Origin: Symbiodinium natans
Taxonomy: Eukaryota > Sar > Dinophyceae > Suessiales > Symbiodiniaceae
Direction: 5' to 3'
DNA: 64,000 nucleotides
NCBI GenBank assembly: GCA_905221605.1
Contig: CAJNDS010002589.1
Coordinates: 122,001-186,000, forward strand
A model generated the notes under the pieces. It saw only the letters and a list, made by a program, of their open reading frames with translations, was not told the DNA's origin and did not search any database. The position numbers and the translations under genes were made by a program. How positions within the stretch are numbered: the first letter of the stretch is position 1; each line of letters begins with the position of its first letter. Positions 42,320 to 52,472 of the stretch are shown here, piece by piece.

Positions 42320-43010
42320 CCAGTTAGGATTGTACTTCTACCCCACTGATAAGCCCCTTAAGTGCCCTAGTACGTGTATAAGTACAAGTGCAGTTTTTTG
42401 GTCACTAAGTACCATGAACCTCCAAGTATCTACGACCTGAACGTCAAACCCTGTACCCACCTCACTTGATCCCCTGAGGGCCCGAAGGATACCGCTAAAC
42501 CTCAAAGCCCAGACCCTAGAAACTAAAAACCTAAAACCTAAGCCCCTAAGCCTGCCAAACTTTCCGACCGGAACCCCAGACCCCAAGCCCCAAACCTTCA
42601 AGCCTACTTGTGGAGACCTGGGTGCAAAATGGAACCTCAAGGCTACAAGCCTAGACAACATCCACGGCGCAAGCGGACTGCCTATAGATGTTAAGCACGT
42701 GAACTGCAACGTTAAGGATTCAGGGCCTAGGAATCTGTCATCCTGAGCTGGGACCTGTGTCCTTACACATTATCCCTCGTGAAACATCGTTTGACATCTT
42801 TTATCCATGTAGTCCTCTAAGGTCTGCAAACAAGTGCTCGCTAAGAGTGGGAATTAGTGCAAGACCCGCTAGACCACCAAACAAAGGAAACCACAGCACT
42901 TGCACCCGACACACACGCCCTCGCCCACCCCTTCCTGAATCCCAGCTTAAGCCACTGCACTCCGTATAACCCTAAACCCTAAACCCTAAACCCTAAACCC
43001 TAAACCCTGC
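42320..43010. other. Unassigned sequence with little repeat
   Basis: About 640 bp mostly free of telomere motif. Open pieces exist on both strands (for example CSPLRSANKCSLRVGI near 42812 on +) but there is no splice structure or domain to decide. Confidence 0.4.
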
Positions 43011-43019
43011 CGCATGCAG

Positions 43020-43975
43020 GCCGTAGAGTTCTCCAGCCTAGCCCGTGCCGACCTGGCAGCATTTGCTTGCAGCTTTGGCGGGCGTAGAGCGTAAGGCGAA
43101 TCAAAGAGCTACCCTAAACCCTAAACCCTAAACCCTGAAACCCTATAAGCCCCACCCCTAGGGCACCCATATTATAACTAGAGTGATGAGGGCCATACAT
43201 TGGGTTACAAGAACTAAAGCTTAGGCTATAAATCTCATAGCTAGAGTTCCCCCAAGCCCCCCCCCCCCCCCTTCCCCGACCCCCGACCCCCACAGATGTT
43301 GTGGAGGGCTCTTGGTTTTTCTTCTTTCTCTCTTGCCCTCTCTATTTATGTATTTCTCTTTCTCTCTCTCAACTTCTCTCTTGCTCCCTAAACCCTAAAC
43401 CCTAAGCCCTAAGCCCTAAGCCCTAACCCTAAACCCTCTTGAAATTGGGGGGTTTAAAGCATTTAGGGTGCGCCAACACCGCCGGACCCTGGTCGAGTCT
43501 CTGGTACATTTACAGCTTGTTCCGGCGCATCGGTTTAGGGTTTAGGGTTTAGGGTTTAGGGTTTAGGGTTTAGGGTTTAGGGTTTAGGGTTTAGGGTTTA
43601 GGGTTTAGGGTTTAGGGGTGTAGATGAGGATTGGTTCTACAATATGGCTACAGGTACGGGAATGCCTGAAGCTTTGTTTGGAAGATCTTGGTGGGCTCAG
43701 CTAAATTCTACACCTAAACCCTCAATCGTACAAACCTGGGACGTTCCCCCTTATACTAACAGTCCTTAATAGGGATTATACATAGGGGGTACTATAATCC
43801 CGATTAAAGGCTGTTAGTATGAGGGGGAACATCCCTAAACCCTAAACCCTAAACCCCAAACCCCAAACCCTAAACCCTAAACCCTGCAGCTTCCGCGGCA
43901 CACCAGGCGCTGGGCGGAAACGTCACAGAGGTGGGCATGCGCATGGGCGCCGAGCGGCCATCAGGACTGGGCTGA
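43020..43975 (+). CDS. Four-exon 3' gene part joined across telomere-motif introns
   Basis: 43020-43090 (ATGCAG acceptor; AVEFSSLARADLAAFAC; donor GTAAGG), 43467-43532 (VRQHRRTLVESLVHLQL then VPAH), 43616-43653 (GVDEDWFYNMAT; donor GTACGG) and 43890-43975 (CCTGCAG acceptor; SAAHQALGGNVTEVGM then RMGAERPSGLG, TGA). Phases are 2-2, 2-2 and 1-1. Intron 43533-43615 is 83 nt of nothing but GTTTAGG repeat; the last intron carries a family C hairpin. No domain recognised; the 5' end is not placed. Confidence 0.6.
43533..43615 (+). other. 83-nt intron consisting purely of TTTAGGG repeat
   Basis: Starts GTTTAG at the exon edge and ends TTTAG before GGGTGTAGATGAGG. In TTTAGGG repeat every unit supplies both a GT and an AG, so the array holds its own splice signals. 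Confidence 0.6.
43743..43830. mobile_element. Small hairpin element, family C
   Basis: GTTCCCCCTTATACTAACAG and CTGTTAGTATGAGGGGGAAC are inverted with one mismatch. Sister of 29485-29556. Confidence 0.85.
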
Positions 43976-44529
43976 GGGCTTAGAGCCCTCATCCCTAGGG
44001 TTTAGGGTTTAGGGTTGAGGGGGGTTTAGGGTGTAGGGTTTAGGGTTTAGGGTGCATTTTGGGGCTTATAGGGCTTAGGAGTTGGGGGTGCGAATGGCTC
44101 CCTGCAACCAACCCAAGACTCGTTCTTTCCTGTGAGAATCGCTGACTGTTTTCCTGCAAGGTTTAGGGCATGGGGTTTTGGGTTATGTCTATATCTACAC
44201 ACTCAACCCCCAAAAAAGGAAGCCTGAAATATGAGTGACAAGAGCGATTAGGTAAGTTCGACCGCCAGCCCCTCCCCCCCCCCCCCCCCCCAATCCAAAA
44301 CCCCAAACCCTAAACCCTAAGCCCTCAGGCACGTAAGTCCAAGGACGGGTCTTGCGTCTAGCTAGGCTTTAGGATCTGGTTTTAGGGTATGGGGTTTCAA
44401 GGCTTTAGTGTTTGGGGTTTGGGTTTCAAGGCTTTAGTGTTTGGGGTTTGGGTTGCCAGGGTTTACGCTATGGGGTCTCAAGCGTGCGGGGTTTGAGGCT
44501 TAGGGTTTGAGGGTTGAAGATTGGGGGGG

Positions 44530-44696
44530 GTCATGGGTTCTGGACCATGGCTTTCCCTACTACCCCCTCTATACTACCCCCCAGATTTCCCCCCTTCAAT
44601 AACCATAGGCTTGATTCTCCCTAAATAGCCATAATTATGGGGGGGGGATCCTAGGAGGGGGTAGTATAGAGGGGGGTAGAAGGGGAACCCGTGACC
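44530..44696. mobile_element. Hairpin element with TACCCCCTCTATACTACC arms
   Basis: Outer ends GGTCATGGGTTC and GAACCCGTGACC are inverted with one mismatch; the inner arms CTACCCCCTCTATACTACCC and GGGTAGTATAGAGGGGGGTA pair. One copy seen. Confidence 0.75.
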
Positions 44697-44796
44697 CTAA
44701 ACCCTACATGCTAGACCCTAAACGCTAAACCCTGAGCCCCAAGCCCTAAACCCTAACCCTAAACCCTAAAACCTAAACCCTAAACCCTATCGAAAG

Positions 44797-44869
44797 TCTG
44801 CTCGACATGGCAGTTCGGATCAACAGCACCGTGGAAGCTGCGCTCGCTGATGTCATGGTCTCAGCTTAG
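44797..44869 (+). CDS. Candidate terminal exon, unknown product
   Basis: After ATCGAAAG the frame LLDMAVRINSTVEAALAD then VMVSA runs to TAG. Helical composition. CCCTAAA upstream, TTTAGGG downstream. Confidence 0.45.
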
Positions 44870-45047
44870 GGTTTAGGGTTTAGGGTTTAGGGTTCAGGGT
44901 TTAGGGTTTATGGTTTAGGGTTTAGGGTTTAGGGTTTCGGGTATTGCTTGCTGTTGGAGTGAGTAAGTCTCGGACCTCTTTTCATAAACCCTAAACCCTA
45001 AGCCCTAAGCCTTGAACCCTGAACCTTGAACCTCTTTTCCATAAACC

Positions 45048-45159
45048 CTAGGATGCCCAGTAGTGCCCTTATTCCCTTTTTTGGGGGTTTAGGTCCCTTA
45101 TAAACCCTTTCAAGCAAAACAAGGCACCCTTTTTAAGCCTAGGTTACTGGGCAGCCTAG
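45048..45159 (+). mobile_element. Small hairpin element, family B
   Basis: CTAGGATGCCCAGTAG at the left; CTAGGTTACTGGGCAGCC at the right. Interior as in 49083-49192. Confidence 0.85.
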
Positions 45160-45783
45160 AACCTGTAGTTCTGCTGGACAACTGAACGAGTAAGGAGGGG
45201 GAGGGGAGGGGGCAGTCCTCCTACAGCACGACACGAACACGAATGTTTTTAGATGTGTACAAATACCCACGCGACTCTGTATCGGCATCGGTATTTGTAT
45301 GATTACATGTGCAAACACTCAGAGACATCTATGTGCATGCCTATCTTTAGGTTTCATGTGTTCCCTAAACCCTAAACTCTGTTTTATAGAATATGCTGAC
45401 CCAAAGACCCCAACCCCACCCCTCCCCCCCCCAACAAAAACAGCAAGCAAGCGTACAACAATCCCAAGTCACCATTATGTGTGTTCTTTTGTGGTCTGCT
45501 TAGTGCCCAAGCACTTTCTACTATACATCAAGTACTCATTCAGGAGAACCGCAATTGGTTGTTGGGTGTCCTGCCGAAGCGCTTACACCTCGTTTCCTCT
45601 CCCCTCCGCCCTTAACTTGAGAAACTGAGAAACCCTAAATGCCAAAACCCAGACCCTAAACCCTCCACCATCCGCCTTCCTCCTCATGGTTTCTAGGGTT
45701 TGGGCTTGCAGGGTCCTTGTTCCTTGGAGTTCAGGGGCCTTACTCCTCAGGGGAATAAGGCACCTTAAGGAATCTTGTTGCAG

Positions 45784-45854
45784 GAGACGAGTTGTGCTTA
45801 ACTCCCTCATTCCCGACAGGAGAGTCAGAGAGCCAGTATGTTATCAATCCCTAA
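45784..45854 (+). CDS. Candidate terminal exon, unknown product
   Basis: Acceptor ATCTTGTTGCAG, frame DELCLTPSFPTGESESQ then YVINP, TAA. The TAA falls in a CCCTAA unit, so the true exon could end earlier. A further open piece follows (45950-46050, EVIPEGFCVPRHPSTP). Confidence 0.42.
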
Positions 45855-46659
45855 ACCCAAACCCCCAAGCCCCAAAAACTAGACCCTATAACCCTAAACC
45901 CTATAACCCTATGCCTATAACCCTAAACCCGAAACCCTAAACCTTCTAAGAGGTTATTCCTGAGGGTTTTTGCGTGCCAAGGCATCCGTCGACCCCTACG
46001 AGACAGGACCGTGGCCGAGGGTTGCCCTTCAAGTTACACGTTCTGAATTAGGGTTCAGGGTTTAGGGTTTAGGGTTTGGGGTTTGGGGTGTAGGGTTTAG
46101 GATTTAGGGCTTAGGTTTTTGTTTAGGGACTGGGCTTCGCGTTTCAATTTTGTGCTGCCTCATAAGTAGCGTGGCATGCGATGAGCAATTTATCTGCTCT
46201 CGGCTGGGCAGCGAGTTGGGTCATTAGATACCCTATATCATCGCCACATATTATGACGCTTTAAGGCTTGCACATACATCGCCGCGAGTCGCTATGTTGA
46301 GGATGACGCGTCTGGGTGCTTTTGCTGTGTAACCCTGAGCCCTAAACCCCAAACCCGTGTGTAGGTTCTCAGACCTCTAGACTTTGCCGCTACTCCCTTG
46401 ACACCGTGGGACTGGGTTTCGGGGTTTTTAAGGGTACCCTAAACCCCTAGACCCTAAGCCAGGGCCTTCAATGGCTCATAAACCCTAAGCCCTAAGCCCT
46501 AAACCCTAAACCCTAAACCGTGAATCACTGGCTTCTGATCTCGACCTAGATGGTCCATGGAGGGTTCAGAGGTGTGCAAATGGGCACCCCAAGAGAGGAA
46601 GTACAATTGGGAAAGAGGGGCTTGTCTTCAGTGTTCTAAACACTGAGAACTATAATAAC

Positions 46660-46915
46660 CCTCCCCCCCCCCCCCCCCCCCCCCGAGCACTCATCTAGCC
46701 CGGCTCACCTCCACAGATGTAGAGAGAGATCTCTCTTTCTCTTTCTCTCTCTCTCTCTCTGTTGTCTGGTCTTGTTTCTTGTTGTTTAATTTCTTTCTTT
46801 CTTTCTTTAAGTCTTTCTTTATTTCTTCCTTCCTTCCTTCCTTTCTTTCTTTCTCTCTCCCTCTCTCTCTCTCTCTCCCTCTCTCGCTTTCTCTAGCTCT
46901 CTCTTTCTCACTCAT
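46660..46915. repeat. C run and CT-rich microsatellite
   Basis: C run at 46663-46684, then CTCTTTCTTTCC-type tract at 46717-46912. ORFs of Ser/Leu/Phe (+) and Glu/Arg/Lys (-) here are repeat by-products. A shorter relative lies at 43255-43392. Confidence 0.9.
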
Positions 46916-47084
46916 GGAGCGGTCCAAGCCCATCACCCCAAGGCCGAAGACCTTAGAAGGGTCTGGACTTAGAGGAAAGCGCCCTCAACCCGAAAGCCTA
47001 AACCCTAAATTCGGGTATAGGGTTTAGGGTTTAGGGTTTAGGGGTACCCCTAAACCCTAAACGCCACCCGAAGCCACTTTGCAG

Positions 47085-47173
47085 GATTGGATATCTACCG
47101 CTTCGAGTGGGTCAGCGACTTTATCCATGAGCTGGGCTCTGAGGGAGGGAAGGAAGCTCTCAGCCCTGAATGA
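47085..47173 (+). CDS. Candidate terminal exon, unknown product
   Basis: Acceptor CCACTTTGCAG, frame LDIYRFEWVSDFIHEL then GSEGGKEALSPE, then TGA outside the repeat. Confidence 0.48.
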
Positions 47174-47347
47174 GGGTTTAGCCCTAAACCCTAAACCCTA
47201 AACCCTAAACCCGAAATCCTAAACCCCAGTAGGGTTTAGGGTTGAGGCCCTGTCAGGTGCTTCAACCGGCAAGGAGCACGGACATGTACATATGGGGGTT
47301 ACGAAAATTGGGAACCCCAAAAGAGCCCCGAAATAGCGGGATTCAAA

Positions 47348-47438
47348 AAGACCCTAAGACCCTAAGGCCCCAAGGCCCCAAGGCCCCAAGGCCCCAAGGC
47401 CCTAAGACCCTAAGACCCTAAGACCCTAAGACCCTATC
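47348..47438. repeat. CCCTAAGA / CCCCAAGG 8-mer array
   Basis: About 11 octamers in three blocks: GACCCTAA, GGCCCCAA, then GACCCTAA again. Confidence 0.9.
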
Positions 47439-47663
47439 CCGCAGTCTGCCTCCCCTATCAGGCCAACCGGTGGGCTTGGGGCAGGGGGGCTGGTGGTTTT
47501 CTTCACCCCAGAAACGGGGAAGGCTTTTCACGCCCGAAGTGCTGCGAATCCGAAGCGGGCCTTCACCCTAAATCCCAAACCGGCAACTGTACACCCTAAA
47601 CCCTAAACCCTAAACCCTAAACCCTAAACCCTAAACCCTAAACCCTATCTCCGAAATCCCAAG

Positions 47664-47715
47664 GTACAAGCTGTACGCCTTGGTCAAGGCGCAGGGAAAG
47701 AACTATCTCTGCAGC
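47664..47715 (+). CDS. Candidate exon with GTGAGC donor
   Basis: After ATCCCAAG reads YKLYALVKAQGKNYLCS, then donor GTGAGCCGGGCGCT. The frame also stays open past the donor to TAG near 47830, so it might be one longer exon. The 14-nt donor side recurs at 50513. Confidence 0.5.
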
Positions 47716-47829
47716 GTGAGCCGGGCGCTCGTAGCATGGACATCCGTGGCAGCCCAGTGCTGCCCTGTACTCTTTTTGGGGAGGGTCCCTGATAAAGTAA
47801 CTAACCAAATAAGATGGCTACTGGGCTAG

Positions 47830-48380
47830 CGAGCCTACAAAGAGGGGGCTGAGGCTAGAATTTAGGTTTGAGGGGTTTGGGGTTTAGGGTCTAGGGTGTG
47901 GGCTTTGGGGCTTTGGCTTTAGGGGCTGGGTCTAGAGTTTAGGTTGGAGGGTTTGGGGTTTAGGGTTCGGCGTGTAAGGGTTTCGGACTTAAGGGGTTCA
48001 GGGGCTTAGGTATCGGGCACACCTGCAACAGTTTACGATTACGACACGGACAACTTTTTTCGTGGGGGGTTTCTGTAGGGGGTTTTCCATACTATGTTTT
48101 GTTTAGCTCTGTATTATGGGGGAAAATGCCGAACATGCCGAAATACCGATATTTATTGTGAGTTGGGCTGTTGTTGCATGGGGATTCAGCGGTCATGGCA
48201 GCAGCTAGGGTACGGCTTTTCTATATACGGCAGTTGCGTTTATCTCCTGGTCCTGCATTCACGAGATCCCAGCTTCTTCAGACACATACCTTAGGTTGAT
48301 GTAAAAATAAGCCCTAAACCTGACTGGGCGGGCTTTCATGCGATGTAAATGACGCAGGTGGAAGCCCGCCCAGTCGTTTG
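47830..48380. other. Unassigned sequence with a GACTGGGCGGGCTTTC hairpin
   Basis: Cys-rich 66-codon + ORF at 48094-48294 (MFCLALYYGGKCRTC start), uncertain. Stem 48322-48337 pairs with 48360-48375 with one mismatch around a 22-nt loop. Confidence 0.5.
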
Positions 48381-48383
48381 AAG

Positions 48384-48455
48384 GGATTGGTGACCCGGCG
48401 AAGCACGGCTATGCTGGCCCCCAAAGTATGCCCCATGATTTCCGAGAACAACAAA
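48384..48455 (+). CDS. Candidate exon with GTAAGA donor
   Basis: Follows TTTGAAG; frame GLVTRRSTAMLAPKVC then PMISENNK; donor GTAAGA. The frame continues open (GLLIVDLVNLPVHLESL) to a TAA in CCCTAA, so an unspliced reading is possible. Confidence 0.48.
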
Positions 48456-48654
48456 GTAAGAGGTCTCTTGATCGTCGACCTGGTCAATCTACCTGTGCAC
48501 CTAGAATCTCTGTTTTGTAACATTAAACCCTAAACCCTAAACCCTAAACCCTAAACCCTAAACCCTAAACCCGTAGGCAACTGTTTGGGGGTAATTTGGG
48601 AGCCGTCAGAACCCCTGTGTAAATGCAGCCCCCTGGATACATCCCGCACCTAAG

Positions 48655-48707
48655 ATGTGCGAACGCCAGCGTTGCTGTGGGAGGAGAACAAGGACACTCA
48701 TGGGAAG
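48655..48707 (+). CDS. Candidate exon with GTGAGG donor
   Basis: CACCTAAG acceptor and GTGAGG donor. Two frames are open: VRTPALLWEENKDTHGK (phase 1 start) or MCERQRCCGRRTRTLMG (phase 0, compatible with the exon at 48384). Confidence 0.42.
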
Positions 48708-49082
48708 GTGAGGTCTTAGGCCCCAGGGTTTAGGGTTAAGGGTTGAGAGTTTAGGGTTTTGGGTTTAGGGATGAAAGGGCTAGCTGCAAGTAGAATTCTA
48801 AGCGTTACGGGGGCAATGTATAATTGGCAGAGAATTGGGTTGTAACATCTGTGTCTAGAAGTCCCCCCACAAGAACATCGAAGCCTGTCTAGTATAGCAA
48901 GCCTAAACCCTAAACCCTAAACCCTAAACCCTAAACCCGAAAACCCTAAACCCTAAACCCCAAACCCCAAACCCTAAACCCTAAACCCTAAACCCTAAAC
49001 CCTAAACCTTAACCCAGGGTTTATAATGCAGATCGCTTCGGAGTTGCCATATTGTGCCCTAACCCCCAAACCCTAAACTCTC

Positions 49083-49192
49083 TAGGATGCCCAGTAGCCC
49101 TTATTCCCTTTTTTGTAGGTTTAGGTTCCCTTATAAACCCCTTTAAGCAAAAAAGGGCACCCTTTTTCATCATAGGTTACTGGGCAACCTAG
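49083..49192 (+). mobile_element. Small hairpin element, family B (best copy)
   Basis: TAGGATGCCCAGTAGCCC to GGTTACTGGGCAACCTAG, about 110 bp, with TTATTCCCTTTTTT, GGTTCCCTTATAAACCCC and CAAAAAAGGGCACCC inside. All five or six copies found lie on the + strand. Confidence 0.88.
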
Positions 49193-49530
49193 CTCTGAAC
49201 TCAATAACCCTAAACAGGTTCGGTATAGACTGGATCAATATCGAAGATGTACTACCCTGGAGGGATAGTGGGAATTCTGGGGCTGGAGCCTGCCCTTACT
49301 ACATTCAATGCTCTTTCTAATCCGTTTAGGGTTTAGGGCCACCTTAAAACCTTAAAACCCTAAACTCTAAGCCCTAAAGCCTTAAACCCTAAACTCTTAA
49401 GCCCTAAACCCTTAAACCCTTAAACCCTAAACTGAGTGAGCCCCGGGGCCGTCGCGCAGGGCGAACGCGCCGAAGCCGGTAGGCGAGGCGGGCTGCGGGG
49501 TGGACCCGGCAGGTCGCTGGCGAGAAACTA

Positions 49531-49642
49531 ACCCAGAGGGTCAATTTGCATTACCATTATGGAATTAGGTACCCAAAAACCATACCAAGTAAGGTTTTGG
49601 GTACCTAAGTCCATAGTAGTATGACAAATGGACCCTCTGGGT
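49531..49642. mobile_element. Hairpin element with ACCCAGAGGGTC ends
   Basis: Inverted ends ACCCAGAGGGTC/GACCCTCTGGGT; inner arms TTAGGTACCCAAAAACC and GGTTTTGGGTACCTAA pair almost fully. Confidence 0.85.
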
Positions 49643-49839
49643 AAGGTATTCCAAACCTTTGGGTAAAACATGGCAACCTCTTTTTGCGAGGTCTCCCTGG
49701 GCCCCTCCCTCCCGGAGGAGCCCTGCCTCCCGCCTTGGTCCGCTCCTGCCTGGGACCCTGCCTGGAGCTGCCAGACCCCTGCTCAAGCACAACGGGTCAT
49801 GGTAGAAGGCACACAAAGCCCACCACGCCTCCCAAACAA

Positions 49840-50175
49840 GCAACATCAGCAATGCAGCCCCCCATCCCAAACCTCTGACTTCCTTCCAAGCAAGTGATCC
49901 AGATCCCCAACCAGCCCTTGGCGAAGGCGGCAGCGGGCCCCAATCCCAAACCTCTCACTTTCTGGCCTCCCACAATCCATCACAAGGCCACCACGCCTGC
50001 CAAACCAGATGCAGCATCAGCAAGGGCGAAGGCGGCAGCAACCCCCATCCCAAACCTGTGACTTCAGGCCCTTCAAGCAAGTTTTCCAAATCCCCAACCA
50101 GGATGCAGCATCGCCAAGGGCAAAGGCGGCAGCCAACCCCAATCCCAAACCTCTGATTTTTGGCCTTCCCAGAAG
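49840..50175. repeat. Tandem repeat with roughly 90-105-bp unit
   Basis: Three and a half degenerate copies starting CCCCAATCCCAAACCTCTGA and ending CCAAGGGCGAAGGCGGCAGC. A 75-codon + ORF (49670-49897, MATSFCEVSLGPSLPEE start) overlaps the first copy; coding status unclear. Confidence 0.75.
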
Positions 50176-50468
50176 CCCTCGAATGATAGACATCATCCCT
50201 TGCAACGCCCAGGAGGCACGCGCCTGGGTGCTTTCAGCACCAGCCCGCCCGAGACACCCTAAACCCTAAACCCCAAAAGTTTAGGGCTCAGGGCTTAGGG
50301 TTTAGGAAGCAGGGTTTGGCTTTCGCTGACTCAAATAGCAATACCTAGCTAGGTTCTGCATTCCGTGCAGGCTTTTTCTCTCGGACCCCTTATAGAAGAA
50401 CTTAAGTCAGCCTGTATGCCTACGTCCTAACCCTAAACCCCAAACCCCAAACGCTAAACCCTTGCAAG

Positions 50469-50512
50469 GAGCTCTTCGAGTACATCTTAAAGAGCTTCAC
50501 TCCACTCGAAGC
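50469..50512 (+). CDS. Candidate exon with GTGAGC donor
   Basis: CTTGCAAG acceptor, frame ELFEYILKSFTPLE, donor GTGAGCCGGGCGCT, identical for 14 nt to the donor side at 47716. 44 nt. Confidence 0.45.
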
Positions 50513-50544
50513 GTGAGCCGGGCGCTGCTTAGGGCTTTTGGGTT

Positions 50545-50825
50545 TAGGTAGGGTTTGGGGTTTGGGGTTTGGGGTTTGGGGTTTGGGGTTTGGGGTTTGG
50601 GGTTTGGGGTTTGGGGTTTGGGGTTTGGGGTTTGGGGTTTGGGGGTTGGGGTTGGGGTTTGGGGTTTGGGGTTTGGGGTTGGGGGTTTGGGGGTTTGGGG
50701 GTTTGGTTGTTTGGGGTTTGGGGTTTGGGGTTTGGGGTTTGGGGTTTTGGGGTGTGGGGGTTTGGGGTTTTTTGGGGGTTTGGGGGTTGGGTGGGGGGTG
50801 TTGGGGTTTTGGGGTTTGGGGGGGT

Positions 50826-50868
<43 letters not shown>

Positions 50869-50870
50869 GG
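50545..50870. repeat. TTTGGGG array ending in a long G run
   Basis: About 30 TTTGGGG-type units grading into a G run of more than 40 bases with two T interruptions. Strong G-quadruplex potential on the + strand. ORFs in all + frames (Gly/Phe/Trp/Val) and on the - strand (Pro/Gln/Thr) are artefacts. Confidence 0.97.
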
Positions 50871-51348
50871 GGGTCGTTTGCTGCTCTTGGCGTCACAGGT
50901 AGCCCTGCCCCCTAAACCTAGGGAATACTCCTTCGGAGGGTTTAGGGTTTAGGGTTTATAAGGGTTTATGGTTTAGGTTTAGGGTTTAGCGTTTAGGGTT
51001 TAGGGTTTATGGTCCCCAAAACCCTACATACTTCAGACTCCACTGTCATCCACGCCAGGCAGCCGAACCGCACTAGCGAGGAGGCTCCCGGAAATCAGCA
51101 GCGGTCCAGTGGTTTAGTGAAGTGGGTTCCGGGTTTAGGGTTTAGGGTTTAGGGTTTAGGGTTTAGGGTTTAGGGTTTAGGGTTTAGGGTTTAGGGGGTT
51201 TTGGGTTTTAGCTTCAAGGGCCCAGGCCTCATAGGGCAGATTGGAGGCACCTCCTGGGATTCGCGCTGCACGGAAATGAACCCCCTAAACCCTAAACCCT
51301 AAACCCTAAACCCTAAACCCTAAACCCTAAATCACCCTTTAAGTAAAG

Positions 51349-51434
51349 TCGCCACCCGCGCTTGCTTCAAGCATTCACTGCGCAAGACAGGAGCTGCGCT
51401 GCTCATGATCGAGCTAGGTTGTGCGAAGGGCTAA
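51349..51434 (+). CDS. Candidate terminal exon, unknown product
   Basis: Frame VATRACFKHSLRKTGAAL then LMIELGCAKG to TAA, after TAAGTAAAG. Preceded by open pieces at about 51029-51117 (STPGSRTALARRLPEIS) and 51213-51284 (GPGLIGQIGGTSWDSR). Confidence 0.4.
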
Positions 51435-51505
51435 AATGTTATTTTCTCTATTTACACATATATATATATAGATGCCCAATCTCTACCCTAACCCCTCAAC
51501 CCTAA

Positions 51506-51663
51506 ACGGGTACAACTGGGATCGATCAGACTGCCGTCCTGTGTGGCCGGAGATGTTTAGTGCAGGGTTGAGGGTTCAAAAGGTTTGGTGCTTAGACCGT
51601 GCGTCGCGAAGCGCAGGAATTCTCGATGCCACATTTTCCCTGTATTTCGTGGTATTCCTCTAA
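51506..51663 (+). CDS. Candidate coding stretch, unknown product
   Basis: NGYNWDRSDCRPVWPEMF, a GTTGAGGGTTC-like break, then WCLDRASRSAGILDATF and SLYFVVFL to TAA. Either one ORF or two exons with a small intron near 51565-51590. Confidence 0.4.
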
Positions 51664-51798
51664 TCCCTGTAGGATTGAGGGTTCAAAGCTAAAAGCCTAA
51701 TCAACTCCGCATTGATAAGCCATAACCTTAAACTCAGCCCTAAACCCTAAACCCTAAACCCTAAACCCTAAACCCTAAACCCCCTAAACCCAGCCCCA

Positions 51799-51870
51799 TA
51801 TGGCGCTTGTGGAGGTTCCTGCCTCCGCAGCGCGGGTTGCTCCGGCGGAAGCCAATGAGGGAGCTCTCTG
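51799..51870 (+). CDS. Candidate small ORF or exon starting with ATG
   Basis: MALVEVPASAARVAPAE then ANEGAL, TGA, between CCCTAAA arrays. Could be a terminal exon with the ATG internal. Confidence 0.35.
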
Positions 51871-52029
51871 AGGCAACCTTATACCTTAACCCTAAACCCT
51901 AAACCCTAAGCCCTGAACCCTAAACCCTAAACCCGAAACCCTAAACCCTAAACCCTAAACCCTATACCCTTGGTAGCCCAGTGGTACCCTTTAAAGGGTG
52001 TTGAAGTACGGGCCCTCCTAAATTCCAAA

Positions 52030-52078
52030 CCCTCCGAAGCCTTAAGCCTTAAGCCTTAAGCCTTAAGCCTTAAGCCTT
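52030..52078. repeat. AAGCCTT 7-mer array
   Basis: Seven TTAAGCC-type units within a degenerate hairpin-like piece (51970-52155) that resembles family A and B fragments. Confidence 0.85.
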
Positions 52079-52472
52079 GGGTTCTACAGGGTACTTTATG
52101 AGCTGTATATAAGACTTCCGCAATTGAATTACGAGACCATGGAACTACCCTCTAGGTGACCCAGTGGTACCCTTTGCCTTTTTTTTTCTGGTTCTGGGTT
52201 CCCTTATAAAGTAATCCTCTAAACCCTAAACCCTAAACCCTAGACCCTAAACCCTAAATCAACCAAAGACAGGGTGCCCTTATCACATCCACCCTAGGCG
52301 TTTGCCCTGTCGATCCTAGTCTTTAGAGCAGGCATCAATGGGGCACTTGGTGCTTTATGTAGGGTTTTGATGTTTAGGGCTTTAGGGCTGTTTAGGGTTT
52401 AGGGTTTAGCGTTTAAGGGTTAAGGTTTAGGGGTTAGGGTTTAGGGGTGCTTATAGAGGTTGGGCTCTTGAG

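Noticed and set aside
45784-46050. Treating every TAA/TAG at an exon edge as a real stop
   Set aside because: CCCTAA and TTTAG supply TAA and TAG by themselves, so stops inside repeat units were not counted as evidence of a gene end.
46691-47027. Charged (-) and Ser/Leu (+) ORFs
   Set aside because: CT/AG microsatellite translation.
50420-50952. Gly/Trp/Val (+) and Pro/Lys/Thr (-) ORFs of up to 158 codons
   Set aside because: Translations of the TTTGGGG array and G run.
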